Below, in pieces: positions 7,630-16,252 of a stretch of 64,000 nucleotides of DNA. The notes under the pieces were generated by a model. It did not search any database, was not told the DNA's origin, and worked only from the letters and a program-made list of their open reading frames with translations. The position numbers and the translations under genes were made by a program. The stretch is from Phocoenobacter uteri. GTDB taxonomy: Bacteria > Pseudomonadota > Gammaproteobacteria > Enterobacterales > Pasteurellaceae. The stretch is from the NCBI RefSeq assembly GCF_900454895.1, contig NZ_UGTA01000001.1, forward strand, positions 1,364,001 to 1,428,000, in the 5' to 3' direction. Each line of letters begins with the position of its first letter. Positions within the stretch are counted from its first letter, which is position 1.

Positions 7630-8060
7630 TGGTGTATAAAAATAATCAATCTGTTTTAGTGGTCATTTACGCCAAAGATACCCAGCGTGTATTGATGTTG
7701 CAACGTAAAGATGATCCTGATTTTTGGCAATCCGTCACCGGTACAATTGAAGATAATGAAACGCCTTTTCAAACGGCATTAAGGGAAGTAAAAGAAGAAA
7801 CAGGAATTGATATTGTTGCTCAAAATTTATCCCTTTATGACACAAAAAAGCGTTTTAAATTTGAGATTTTTCCGCAATTCCGTTATAAATACGCACCTAA
7901 TGTGACGCATTTTACAGAACACTGGTTTTTATTAGGACTTGAACAAGAAATTGAGCCTATATTAACCGAACATTTGGCTTTTCAGTGGCTAAATATCAAT
8001 GATGCAATGCAATTAACAAAATCACCGAATAATGCACAGGTGATTGAGCAATATCTTTAA
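7629..8060 (+). CDS. nudB: Dihydroneopterin triphosphate diphosphatase (Nudix)
   Basis: A 143-residue Nudix hydrolase. The Nudix box is complete at residues 38-60 (G-x5-E-x7-REVKEETGI). Size and flanking sequence (VTGTIEDNETPFQTALREV, EHWFLLGL) fit NudB, which removes pyrophosphate from dihydroneopterin triphosphate in folate synthesis. It overlaps rdgC by one base. Orthologues often sit next to yebC, as here with one gene between. Another Nudix specificity cannot be excluded. Confidence 0.85.
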   Translation: MVYKNNQSVLVVIYAKDTQRVLMLQRKDDPDFWQSVTGTIEDNETPFQTALREVKEETGIDIVAQNLSLYDTKKRFKFEIFPQFRYKYAPNVTHFTEHWFLLGLEQEIEPILTEHLAFQWLNINDAMQLTKSPNNAQVIEQYL

Positions 8061-8087
8061 TTTTATGAAATATAAATAGGAGTAAAA

Positions 8088-8429
8088 ATGGGAAAACTTA
8101 TCCCTAAGATTGTTACAGTCGCTTCACTTATACTAATGATGGGGGTTGCAAATGCTAAAACATTTTGGATTGATGTTCGTACTCCCGCTGAATACCAAGA
8201 AGGACACGTGGTAAATGCAGAAAATATTCCATTAAATATAAATTTTGCAAATGATGTATTACAAAAAGGATACCAAGTGAGCGATACGCTTTTATTATAT
8301 TGCCGCTCAGGGAATCGTTCAGGACAAGCAAAGAAATTATTAGAAGAAGCTGGATTTAAAAATGCACAAAATGTAGGTGGATTTTCCGCCTTAGTTGCAA
8401 CAGGTTCAATCAAAACAACAACAAAATAA
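8088..8429 (+). CDS. Periplasmic single-domain rhodanese (PspE-like)
   Basis: 113 residues. Residues 1-23 form a signal peptide (basic start, hydrophobic core VTVASLILMMGV, cleavage after ANA). The mature part is one rhodanese domain: FWIDVRTPAEYQEGHVVNA and the active-site loop CRSGNRSG with its catalytic Cys. Such proteins transfer sulfane sulfur to thiophilic acceptors in the periplasm; the physiological substrate is unknown. GGAG precedes the ATG. It lies between nudB and yebC on the same strand. Confidence 0.85.
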   Translation: MGKLIPKIVTVASLILMMGVANAKTFWIDVRTPAEYQEGHVVNAENIPLNINFANDVLQKGYQVSDTLLLYCRSGNRSGQAKKLLEEAGFKNAQNVGGFSALVATGSIKTTTK

Positions 8430-8442
8430 GAAGGAAAAATTT

Positions 8443-9183
8443 ATGGCAGGTCATAGTAAGTGGGCTAACATCAAACACCGCAAAGCGGCACAAGACGCAC
8501 AGCGTGGTAAAATTTTTACAAAGTTGATTCGTGAATTAGTTACAGCGGCAAAAATTGGGGGCGGTGATCCTGCTGCGAATCCTCGTTTACGTACTGCAAT
8601 TGATAAAGCATTAGCGAGTAATATGACGCGTGACACCATTAACCGTGCCGTTGAGCGTGGTGTCGGTGGTGGCGATGATACCAATATGGAAACCAAAATC
8701 TATGAAGGTTACGGTGCTGGCGGTGTTGCGGTAATGGTTGAATGTTTAAGTGATAACGCAAACCGTACCATTTCACAAGTGCGTCCAAGTTTTACAAAAT
8801 GTGGTGGTAGCTTAGGTACAGAAGGTTCTGTAGGCTATCTATTTACTAAACAAGGGTTAATTTTAATTGCAGAAGCAGATGAAGATGCTTTAACTGAAGT
8901 TGCTATCGAAGCTGGCGCGGATGATATTCAACCACAAGATGATGGATCTTTTGAGATCTATACTGCGTGGGAAGAAGTGAGTGCAGTTAAAGATGAAATC
9001 GAAAAAGCGGGCTTTAAAGTGGAATCGGCGGAAGTGACAATGATCCCTTCAACTTCAGTGGATCTTGATGCTGAAACTGCACCAAAATTATTACGCTTAA
9101 TCGATATGCTTGAAGATTGTGATGATGTTCAAAACGTGTATCACAATGGTGAAATCAGTGATGAAATTGCTGCAACACTTTAA
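8443..9183 (+). CDS. yebC: YebC/PmpR family protein
   Basis: 246 residues starting MAGHSKWANIKHRKAAQD, the invariant YebC start. The open frame reaches back to 8395, but the ATG at 8443 follows AAGGAAAAA and matches the family start. YebC proteins bind DNA as regulators in several bacteria, and members of the family also relieve ribosome stalling at proline-rich stretches. The GGGDDTNMETKIYEGYGAGG segment and acidic C-terminal domain are typical. In many gammaproteobacteria it neighbours ruvC; here glyA follows instead. Confidence 0.95.
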   Translation: MAGHSKWANIKHRKAAQDAQRGKIFTKLIRELVTAAKIGGGDPAANPRLRTAIDKALASNMTRDTINRAVERGVGGGDDTNMETKIYEGYGAGGVAVMVECLSDNANRTISQVRPSFTKCGGSLGTEGSVGYLFTKQGLILIAEADEDALTEVAIEAGADDIQPQDDGSFEIYTAWEEVSAVKDEIEKAGFKVESAEVTMIPSTSVDLDAETAPKLLRLIDMLEDCDDVQNVYHNGEISDEIAATL

Positions 9184-9228
9184 TTATTGCTAATAATTCA
9201 ATAAGTTAAAAATTAGTTTTATTTTAAT

Positions 9229-9278
9229 AAGCGGTCATTTTTTGTAAATTATTTGCAGAAAATGACCGCTTCGTTATA
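9229..9278 (+). terminator. Paired uptake-sequence hairpin (43 nt), terminator
   Basis: AAGCGGTCATTTT (9229-9241) is inverted at 9259-9271 (AAAATGACCGCTT) with TTTGCA in the loop. This is two Apl-type uptake cores head to head after yebC. Confidence 0.6.
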
Positions 9279-9339
9279 AGAAAAAGCTACCTATTTAAAC
9301 TAAAAATAGATAAAATACGCCCCACATCTCTACCCCGCA

Positions 9340-9349
9340 TAAACGTTTA
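9340..9349. promoter_or_regulatory. Possible PurR operator before glyA
   Basis: TAAACGTTTA is a 10-bp palindrome with the central AAACGTTT of PurR sites, 16 bp before the glyA start. A TAAAAT box at 9311 could be the -10. glyA is a PurR target in enteric bacteria. The outer bases match the PurR consensus poorly. Confidence 0.35.
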
Positions 9350-9365
9350 CTAAAAGGAGAACGCA

Positions 9366-10628
9366 ATGTTAAATCGTAATATGAATATCGCTGATTATGA
9401 TCCTGTTTTATGGCAAGCTATTTTAGATGAAAATCGCCGTCAAGAAGAACATATCGAACTTATCGCCTCAGAAAACTACACTAGCCCACGCGTTATGCAA
9501 GCACAAGGTTGTCAATTTACTAATAAATATGCCGAAGGTTATCCAGGTAAACGTTATTATGGTGGGTGTGAATTTGCGGATGTTGCTGAACAATTAGCGA
9601 TTGACCGCGCAAAAGCACTTTTTGGGGCTGAGTATGCAAATGTACAACCACACTCTGGTTCTCAAGCAAATGCCGCTGTATATATGGCATTATTAGAAGC
9701 GGGAGATACCATTTTAGGAATGAGTCTTGCTCACGGTGGACACCTAACTCACGGTGCAAAAGTCAGTTTTTCAGGAAAAATTTATAATGCAGTACAATAT
9801 GGCATTACCGCCGATGGTGTGATGGATTATGACGATATTCGTCGCCAAGCCCTTGAATGTAAACCAAAAATGATTGTAGCGGGCTTCTCTGCTTATTCTC
9901 AAATTGTAGATTGGGCAAAAATGCGTGAAATCGCTGATGAAGTAGGTGCTTATTTATTCGTTGATATGGCTCACGTCGCAGGCTTAATCGCTGCGGGAGT
10001 TTATCCTAATCCACTTCCACACGCTCACGTAGTAACAACAACAACTCATAAAACCCTTGCTGGCCCTCGTGGTGGATTGATTCTTTCAAGCTTAAAAGAT
10101 GAAGAATTACATAAAAAATTAAATTCTGCGGTATTCCCAGCAAGTCAAGGTGGTCCATTGATCCACGTGATTGCTGCAAAAGCGGTTTGTTTTAAAGAAG
10201 CTATGGAACCTGAATTTAAAGCATATCAGAAACAAGTTTTAACTAACGCTAAGGCAATGGTTAACGTTTTTCAAGAACGTGGTTATGATATCGTTTCGAA
10301 TGGGACAGAAAACCATTTATTCTTGGTCGATTTCATCAAAAAAGGCATTACAGGTAAAGCCGCTGATGCAGCCTTAGGTGCAGCCAATATTACTGTGAAC
10401 AAAAACTCTGTTCCGAACGATCCTCAAAGCCCATTTATTACCTCTGGCATTCGAATTGGTACACCATCAATCACGCGTCGTGGTTTTAAAGAAGCAGAAA
10501 CGGTTGAATTATCAGGCTGGATTTGTGATGTATTAGATGCTGTAGGAAAAGAGAATGAGCAAAGCGTGATCGAAGCAACTAAGCAAAAAGTATTAGAAAT
10601 TTGTAAACGCTTCCCTGTTTACGCTTAA
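9366..10628 (+). CDS. glyA: Serine hydroxymethyltransferase
   Basis: 420 residues, nearly collinear with E. coli GlyA from MLNRNMNIADYD onwards. It interconverts serine and glycine with tetrahydrofolate, the main source of one-carbon units. The PLP lysine is K229 in VVTTTTHKTLAGPRGG; HSGSQAN (96-102) and the ELIASENYTSP start are also intact. AAAGGAGA precedes the ATG. It ends at a bidirectional terminator shared with lpxM on the other strand. Confidence 0.97.
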   Translation: MLNRNMNIADYDPVLWQAILDENRRQEEHIELIASENYTSPRVMQAQGCQFTNKYAEGYPGKRYYGGCEFADVAEQLAIDRAKALFGAEYANVQPHSGSQANAAVYMALLEAGDTILGMSLAHGGHLTHGAKVSFSGKIYNAVQYGITADGVMDYDDIRRQALECKPKMIVAGFSAYSQIVDWAKMREIADEVGAYLFVDMAHVAGLIAAGVYPNPLPHAHVVTTTTHKTLAGPRGGLILSSLKDEELHKKLNSAVFPASQGGPLIHVIAAKAVCFKEAMEPEFKAYQKQVLTNAKAMVNVFQERGYDIVSNGTENHLFLVDFIKKGITGKAADAALGAANITVNKNSVPNDPQSPFITSGIRIGTPSITRRGFKEAETVELSGWICDVLDAVGKENEQSVIEATKQKVLEICKRFPVYA

Positions 10629-10647
10629 TTTTTATCTTTGAAAAATT

Positions 10648-10676
10648 AAAAAGCAGATCTAATGATCTGCTTTTTT
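10648..10676. terminator. Bidirectional terminator between glyA and lpxM
   Basis: AAGCAGATC pairs with GATCTGCTT around TAAT, with A's before and T's after, so it works for both converging genes. Confidence 0.8.
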
Positions 10677-10681
10677 CATAT

Positions 10682-11623
10682 CTATTTTTGATAAATATCT
10701 ATTCCATCTTGACGTGTTTTCAACAATTTTAAAATCCAAACATATTGCTCAGGATTTTTTGGCACAAAATATTCAATCACTTTATTCATTTCTCGTGCTG
10801 CTTGTACTGGTTCGCCAGAAAAATACATTGGTGGTAAAATCTCAATTTGATACACGCCTTTTTCCGCATTATAAATAGGAAATAATGGGATCACTTCGGC
10901 ATTGGTCAATCTTGCCATTTTAGTTAAACCGGGTAAAGTCGCTTTCTGAGTCGCAAAAAAATCGACAAAGACACTGCCCTTTTCTCCAAAATCTTCATCG
11001 GGCAAAAAATAGCCTAGTTTTCCACTTTTAACATCACTTAAAAACGGTTTAATGCCATTTTGTCGCGTGTGCATTTTTCCACCAAAACGCTCTCTCGCCA
11101 AGTTCCAAAACCAATCAACTAACGGGTTACGATGTGGGTTATACATTGATACCATCGGCATTCCCATTGTGGTTAACACCGCCCCTGAAACATCAATAGA
11201 CCAAGTGTGAGGCACTAATAAAATAACATTTTTTGAATTAGATTTAACCGATTGAATATGTTCCAGCCCTGAAAATTCAGTGCGAGATTGTAAATATTTT
11301 GGAGAACGAACCGCAATTTCTCCTACTGCAAGCATTGTTTGAGCGACGGTGATAAACATTGCTTCGATAGTTTGATTACGCTTTTGCTCTGTCCACTCAG
11401 GGAAGCAATAACGTAAATTTACTTCCGCTTTATTCCGTTGTTTATGAGCTTTTTTATAAGCTATTTTCCCTACAAGATAGGCAAATTTATCCCTTAAACG
11501 AAAGGGGATAAAAGCCAAAATAACGAGTCCTAAAACCCCAAGCCAAATCCCCCAATATTTAGGGTGTAAAAATTGCCACGAAAAATGATGTCGATAACCT
11601 TTACGAGCTGTTAAGCGTGTCAT
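10682..11623 (-). CDS. lpxM: Lipid A late acyltransferase (LpxM/MsbB type)
   Basis: About 313 residues from the internal ATG at 11623 (the frame extends to 11656 without better support). It has one N-terminal membrane segment (IWLGVLGLVILAFIPF), the catalytic pair in VPHTWSID (H-x4-D), then RFGGKMHTRQNGIKPF, YFLPDEDFG and VDFFATQKATLPGL. This series follows LpxM more closely than LpxL. It adds a secondary acyl chain to Kdo2-lipid A at the inner membrane. It converges on glyA across a shared terminator and stands alone. Confidence 0.88.
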   Translation of the reverse strand: MTRLTARKGYRHHFSWQFLHPKYWGIWLGVLGLVILAFIPFRLRDKFAYLVGKIAYKKAHKQRNKAEVNLRYCFPEWTEQKRNQTIEAMFITVAQTMLAVGEIAVRSPKYLQSRTEFSGLEHIQSVKSNSKNVILLVPHTWSIDVSGAVLTTMGMPMVSMYNPHRNPLVDWFWNLARERFGGKMHTRQNGIKPFLSDVKSGKLGYFLPDEDFGEKGSVFVDFFATQKATLPGLTKMARLTNAEVIPLFPIYNAEKGVYQIEILPPMYFSGEPVQAAREMNKVIEYFVPKNPEQYVWILKLLKTRQDGIDIYQK

Positions 11624-11706
11624 AAATATCCGTTTGATTAAATAAAAACTTGCCAAAGTGGCGTAATCTCTATAAAATCACGCCACTTCATAAATGAATT
11701 CAGACT

Positions 11707-11796
11707 GGTGAGATGTCCGAGTGGTTGAAGGAGCACGCCTGGAAAGCGTGTATATGCGAAAGCGTATCGGGGGTTCGAATCCCCCTCTCACCGCCA
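11707..11796 (+). tRNA. tRNA-Ser (anticodon GGA)
   Basis: 90 nt including encoded CCA. The acceptor stem GGTGAG pairs with CTCACC, followed by discriminator G and CCA at 11794-11796. The anticodon stem is CACGC/GCGTG around CTGGAAA, giving GGA. There is a long variable arm (TATGCGAAAGCGTA), as expected for serine, and the T arm GGGGGTTCGAATCCCCC is perfect. Confidence 0.95.
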
Positions 11797-11811
11797 TGGA
11801 TTACAACCTTC

Positions 11812-12189
11812 TTATTTTTTTACCTGTACTTTTTTTAATTTATAATTTAAACCTGTTTTTGCTACATTCCCGTCTTGATCACACATTTCTACATAATTAT
11901 CTCTAATTTTAAATTTACGATTACCTGCGTGTTCATCAAGTACAATTACATCTTCTTTCTTTGCATCCCATTCAAATTGACCTTTTTCAAGATATTCATT
12001 AGGCTGTTTATTTTGGAAGTATGTTGTCTCATAAATATAAGATTTATCTGATTTTAATACTAATTTTGCTTCAATTTTATCACAATCACTGCAAGGTAAA
12101 GTACCTTGATATGTACCTGCTACATTATTCGCAGTCATAGAACAAGCACTCAATAACGTTGCAATACTAATAACCATAAGTTTTTTCAT
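11812..12189 (-). CDS. NlpE-like lipoprotein (N-terminal domain only)
   Basis: 125 residues from ATG 12189. The lipobox is LLSAC, so the protein is lipidated at Cys16. The mature part starts with the NlpE N-terminal signature GTYQGTLPCSDCDKIE, including the C-x2-C pair (Cys33, Cys36) implicated in copper binding and redox sensing in E. coli NlpE. The C-terminal OB domain of full NlpE is absent, which is usual for short members of the family. It is likely an outer-membrane lipoprotein involved in envelope or copper stress. It lies between tRNA-Ser and dciA on the same strand as dciA. Confidence 0.8.
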   Translation of the reverse strand: MKKLMVISIATLLSACSMTANNVAGTYQGTLPCSDCDKIEAKLVLKSDKSYIYETTYFQNKQPNEYLEKGQFEWDAKKEDVIVLDEHAGNRKFKIRDNYVEMCDQDGNVAKTGLNYKLKKVQVKK

Positions 12190-12232
12190 AATAATTACTC
12201 CCATAATTATAAATTGGTAAATTAAATGAGAT

Positions 12233-12532
12233 TCAAAATCTCGGATTTATGCGAAATAATAAGCCTGTTACCTCTGTAAAGTCAATTCTTATTAACGCTA
12301 ATAACTCTTCTTGCTTTAATTGTAAGCCACTTTTTACTGTTGCATTCTGAACTTCTAATACGAGTTGATTATCAACTAAATTGACAACTCGATAAAGCCC
12401 TCGATAAGAATCTGGTAATCGTTGCTGTATTTTATAATTCAAATCGTTTAACAAATTAGCCCGCTCAACGATATGAATCAACTGAGCATTTTTCAAGATG
12501 TCTTTTATATTTTTTATTGTTGATTTTTTCAT
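12233..12532 (-). CDS. dciA: DciA-like protein (DUF721), replicative helicase loader
   Basis: 99 residues from the ATG at 12532, which has a purine-rich GAGAGTGAG just before it. The frame reaches 12592, but the upstream part lies in the secM promoter region. The fold pattern is that of DUF721: an N-terminal helix pair (IKDILKNAQLIHIVERANLLNDLNYKIQQRLP), then alternating strands YRVVNLVDNQLVLEVQNATVKSGLQLKQEELL. DciA proteins load DnaB helicase in bacteria without DnaC/DnaI. The position divergent from secM-secA is where the gene occurs in other gammaproteobacteria. Confidence 0.75.
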   Translation of the reverse strand: MKKSTIKNIKDILKNAQLIHIVERANLLNDLNYKIQQRLPDSYRGLYRVVNLVDNQLVLEVQNATVKSGLQLKQEELLALIRIDFTEVTGLLFRINPRF

Positions 12533-12580
12533 CTCACTCTCTTTTCTTTGACTTGAATTTATAAACTTTGCCCCAATATT

Positions 12581-12610
12581 TTCCCAAATCAAGACAAATT
12601 ACCGTATAAT
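12581..12610 (+). promoter_or_regulatory. Predicted promoter of secM-secA
   Basis: TATAAT at 12605-12610, with TTCCCA at 12581-12586 and an 18-bp spacer. The -10 is perfect and the -35 weak. It would give a leader of about 40 nt. Confidence 0.45.
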
Positions 12611-12653
12611 AAAACTTTATCATAAAATAAATACAGTTATAATTAAATTCATA

Positions 12654-12983
12654 ATGGGACTTTTTAAACACATTTACAAATCTACTCGCTTTTCGCACTT
12701 ATTATTAGGTATCGTTGCCTTTTGTGCGTTTTCGTCGGTATATGGTAGTACCAATCAAAGTGAAACTAAGTCCATTAGTGTTCAACAAACAACACCTTTT
12801 TATCAACTTGCTCATCAGAATTCTGTCCTAAGACAAACTTTACAGCATTTTTATCCATCAAAAACAAAATTTTCGCTTGGTTTACAAGCGGTCACATTTA
12901 TTCCGTTTTTTGTAAAAAAATATCAACACCTTGAAACGAAGGCGAATCCTATCCGTGCAGGGCCGACATTCCTTTATCAATAA
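12654..12983 (+). CDS. secM: Secretion monitor SecM (arrest peptide)
   Basis: 109 residues directly upstream of secA. It has an N-terminal export signal (basic start, then FSHLLLGIVAFCAFSSVYG) and ends in ANPIRAGPTFLYQ. IRAGP (residues 100-104) is the core of the SecM stalling sequence: the ribosome pauses at its last proline and opens the secA ribosome-binding site until the nascent chain is pulled by Sec. The other E. coli arrest residues (Phe150, Trp155, Ile156, Gly161) have no counterparts in register. The gene also carries a complete uptake signal, ACAAGCGGTCA, at 12884-12894, coding for part of LQAVTF. Confidence 0.88.
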   Translation: MGLFKHIYKSTRFSHLLLGIVAFCAFSSVYGSTNQSETKSISVQQTTPFYQLAHQNSVLRQTLQHFYPSKTKFSLGLQAVTFIPFFVKKYQHLETKANPIRAGPTFLYQ

Positions 12984-13033
12984 GCAATTATTTTATATTT
13001 AAACACTTAATTTTATTTTTAAAGGAAAACATA

Positions 13034-15712
13034 ATGATTACAAAATTAGCCACTGCCATTTTTGGAAGCAGTAACGATCGTACTCTACGCCGTTTAAGAA
13101 AACGTGTGTATCAAATCAATAAATTAGAAGCAGAATTTGAACAGCTCACCGATGAGCAACTACAAGCGAAAACTGCTGAATTTAAACAACGTTTAGCAGA
13201 TGGTGCGAGTTTAGATAGCTTATTACACGAAGCTTTTGCAACAGTGCGTGAAGCAAGTAAACGTGTACTTGGTTTACGTCCTTTTGACGTTCAGCTTATC
13301 GGTGGAATGGTATTAACAGAACGTAATATCGCAGAAATGCGTACAGGGGAAGGAAAAACCTTAACCGCAACCTTACCTTGTTATTTAAACGCACTAACAG
13401 GCAAAGGTGTTCACGTTGTTACAGTAAATGATTATCTTGCACGTCGTGATGCAGAAACTAACCGCCCATTATTTGAATTTTTAGGCATGAGCGTGGCGGT
13501 AAATGTGCCAGGTTTATCACCAGCGGAAAAGCAAACCGCTTATGATGCGGATATTACCTATGCCACAAATAGTGAGCTCGGTTTTGACTATTTACGTGAT
13601 AATTTAGCGAATTCAAAAGAAGATCGTTTTCAGAAAAATCTTTATTACGCATTAGTTGATGAAGTGGATTCTATCTTAATCGACGAAGCACGTACCCCTC
13701 TGATTATTTCAGGGCAAGCGGACGATGCAACCCATATTTATCAAGCGGTGGATCAAATTGTTCCACACTTAATCTTCCAAGAAAAAGAAGATACCGAAGA
13801 ATACATCGGCGAAGGCGATTTTACCTTAGATCTTAAAAACAAACAGGCACATTTAACTGAGCGTGGTCAGGTTAAAGTAGAAGAATTACTGACTAAAATG
13901 GGGTTAATGCACGAGAATGAAACCCTTTATTCGCCTGCTCGTATCGGTTTATTACACCATACTTATGCGGCGTTGCGTGCTCATAAATTGTTTGAGAAAA
14001 ATGTTGATTATATTATCAAAGATGGCGAAGTGGTGATCATCGATGAACACACAGGACGTACAATGGCAGGTCGTCGTTGGTCTGACGGTTTACACCAAGC
14101 GATTGAAGCCAAAGAGAAAGTTGAAATTCAAGCAGAAAACCAAACTGTGGCATCAATTACTTACCAAAACTATTTCCGTTTATATGAAAAATTAGCGGGA
14201 ATGACAGGAACAGCAGATACCGAAGCCTACGAATTCCAACATATTTATGGCTTAGATACCATTGTTATCCCAACTAACAGACCGATGATCCGTGATGATC
14301 GCACCGATTTAATGTTCAAAACCGAAGCAGAAAAATTTGGGGCAGTTATTAAAGATATTCAAGATTGTATCGCTCGCAACCAACCCGTGTTAGTGGGAAC
14401 GGTGTCGATTGAAAAATCAGAAGAGCTTTCTCAGGCATTAAATAAAGTAGGCATTGAGCATAAAGTATTAAATGCGAAATTCCACCAACAAGAAGCACAA
14501 ATCATTGAAAATGCGGGCTATCCGGGTGCGGTCACTATTGCAACTAATATGGCAGGACGTGGAACGGATATCGTATTAGGCGGTAACTGGAAAGCGGAAA
14601 TTGAGAAATTAGATAACCCAACAGAAGAACAAATTGCCGAGATCAAAGCCGCGTGGCAAGAACGCCACGAAATTGTGATGCAAGCAGGTGGTTTACATAT
14701 TATTGGTACAGAACGCCACGAGTCACGTCGTATTGATAACCAGTTGCGTGGTCGTTCAGGTCGTCAAGGCGATCCGGGTTCATCACGTTTCTATCTTTCA
14801 TTAGATGATGCGTTAATGCGAATTTACCTGAACGAAGGTAAATTAAATATGATGCGTAAAGCGTTCAGTGAAGAAGGCGAAGCAATGGAGTCTAAATTAC
14901 TGACCAAAGTGATTGCCTCTGCACAAGCAAAAGTGGAAGCACACAACTTTGATGGACGTAAATATTTATTACAATATGATGATGTGGCGAACGATCAGCG
15001 TAAAATCATTTACGAACAACGTAATGAATTATTAGAAGCCCACGATATTTCAGATATGATTGAAAATATCCGTGAAGACGTCTTCAATAATGTAATAAGC
15101 CAGTATATTCCGCCACAATCTATTGAAGAAATGTGGGATATTCCAGCGTTAGAGACACGTTTATCGCAAGACTTCTCGTTAGATTTACCTATTGCAAAAT
15201 GGCTTGAAGAAGACGATCAATTACACGAAGAAACCTTACGTGAAAGAATTGTTGAAAAAGCGACTGAAATCTATCGTCAAAAAGAACAACTTGTTGGCGA
15301 AGAATCAATGCGTCATTTTGAACAAGGCGTAATGTTGCAAAATCTTGACGAGCTTTGGAAAGAGCATTTATCGGCGATGGATTATCTACGAAAAAGTATT
15401 CATTTACGTGGCTATGCCCAAAAAGATCCAAAGCAAGAGTACAAAAAAGAATCATTTGAAATGTTTACCACGATGTTAGAAACCTTGAAATTTAACACTA
15501 TCAGCATTTTAAGTCGTATTCAAGTACGTAGCCAAGAAGAAGTGGAAGAAGCAGAGCGTCAGCGTCGAGCAATTGCAGAAAAAGAAACCGCTGGTTATCA
15601 TACTAGCGATGAAGAAGAGCAAGATTTCTCAAAACAAAAAATTTCACGCAATGCACCTTGCCCTTGTGGTTCAGGTAAAAAATATAAACATTGTCACGGT
15701 AGTATTGCTTAA
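13034..15712 (+). CDS. secA: Preprotein translocase ATPase SecA
   Basis: 892 residues, the usual length. Walker A is GEGKT at 105-109 in EMRTGEGKTLTA, the DEAD-like box is VDEVDSILIDEARTPL, and helicase motif VI is QLRGRSGRQGDPGSSRF. The C-terminal zinc motif CPCGSGKKYKHC binds SecB and lipids. It drives export of unfolded preproteins through SecYEG. AAAGGAAAA precedes the ATG, 50 bp after the secM stop, fitting regulation by SecM stalling. Confidence 0.98.
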   Translation: MITKLATAIFGSSNDRTLRRLRKRVYQINKLEAEFEQLTDEQLQAKTAEFKQRLADGASLDSLLHEAFATVREASKRVLGLRPFDVQLIGGMVLTERNIAEMRTGEGKTLTATLPCYLNALTGKGVHVVTVNDYLARRDAETNRPLFEFLGMSVAVNVPGLSPAEKQTAYDADITYATNSELGFDYLRDNLANSKEDRFQKNLYYALVDEVDSILIDEARTPLIISGQADDATHIYQAVDQIVPHLIFQEKEDTEEYIGEGDFTLDLKNKQAHLTERGQVKVEELLTKMGLMHENETLYSPARIGLLHHTYAALRAHKLFEKNVDYIIKDGEVVIIDEHTGRTMAGRRWSDGLHQAIEAKEKVEIQAENQTVASITYQNYFRLYEKLAGMTGTADTEAYEFQHIYGLDTIVIPTNRPMIRDDRTDLMFKTEAEKFGAVIKDIQDCIARNQPVLVGTVSIEKSEELSQALNKVGIEHKVLNAKFHQQEAQIIENAGYPGAVTIATNMAGRGTDIVLGGNWKAEIEKLDNPTEEQIAEIKAAWQERHEIVMQAGGLHIIGTERHESRRIDNQLRGRSGRQGDPGSSRFYLSLDDALMRIYLNEGKLNMMRKAFSEEGEAMESKLLTKVIASAQAKVEAHNFDGRKYLLQYDDVANDQRKIIYEQRNELLEAHDISDMIENIREDVFNNVISQYIPPQSIEEMWDIPALETRLSQDFSLDLPIAKWLEEDDQLHEETLRERIVEKATEIYRQKEQLVGEESMRHFEQGVMLQNLDELWKEHLSAMDYLRKSIHLRGYAQKDPKQEYKKESFEMFTTMLETLKFNTISILSRIQVRSQEEVEEAERQRRAIAEKETAGYHTSDEEEQDFSKQKISRNAPCPCGSGKKYKHCHGSIA

Positions 15713-15718
15713 TGGAAT

Positions 15719-15772
15719 AAGCGGTTAGATTTAGGATAAATTTTGCAAATTTTCATAAAAATCTAACCGCTT
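15719..15772 (+). terminator. 54-nt paired uptake-sequence hairpin after secA
   Basis: AAGCGGTTAGATTT (15719-15732) is inverted at 15759-15772, with TTTTGCAA at element positions 23-30. It is one of at least five elements of exactly 54 nt in the window (see also 27562, 49600, 54025, 57621). Confidence 0.65.
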
Positions 15773-15811
15773 GTCCTAGAATTTATAGGGATAAAACCAG
15801 AGGAATAAACA

Positions 15812-16249
15812 ATGAATGAGAAACCCAACCCCAAACCTGACACAAACTCAAAACCCTTAGTTCAAGTTGCTGCTGCGATTATTCGCAATGAATTTGGACA
15901 AATTTATTTAGCCCAACGCCTTGAAGGACAAGATTTTGCACAGGCACTGGAATTTCCAGGTGGCAAAGTCGATAAAGGCGAAACGCCAGAACAAGCGGTG
16001 GCAAGAGAGCTTGAAGAAGAAGTCGGCATCCATATCTTAGGGGCATTTCCTTATGAACATTTTACTTTTGAATACCCTACTAAAATCATTGAATTTTTCT
16101 TTTATTTGGTCGAAGAATGGATAGGCGAACCTTTTGGGCGAGAGGGGCAAGAAGGTTTTTGGATTGAACAATCTGAATTAGATCCTGAGCAATTTCCCCC
16201 AGCAAACGAACAACTCATTAAACGACTAAGACTAGAAGCACAGGAATAA
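15812..16249 (+). CDS. mutT: 8-oxo-dGTP diphosphatase MutT
   Basis: 145 residues. The Nudix box is intact at residues 51-73 (G-x5-E-x7-RELEEEVGI), preceded by FPGGK and VAAAIIRN as in MutT. It removes 8-oxo-dGTP from the nucleotide pool, preventing A:T to C:G changes. The position after secA is the ancestral gammaproteobacterial order. A hydrophilic 15-residue start (NEKPNPKPDTNSKP) extends the family's usual N-terminus slightly. Confidence 0.92.
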   Translation: MNEKPNPKPDTNSKPLVQVAAAIIRNEFGQIYLAQRLEGQDFAQALEFPGGKVDKGETPEQAVARELEEEVGIHILGAFPYEHFTFEYPTKIIEFFFYLVEEWIGEPFGREGQEGFWIEQSELDPEQFPPANEQLIKRLRLEAQE

Positions 16250-16252
16250 TTT

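Noticed and set aside
11721..11906. 61-residue open frame starting inside tRNA-Ser
   Set aside because: Overlaps the tRNA and the NlpE-like gene; not a real gene.
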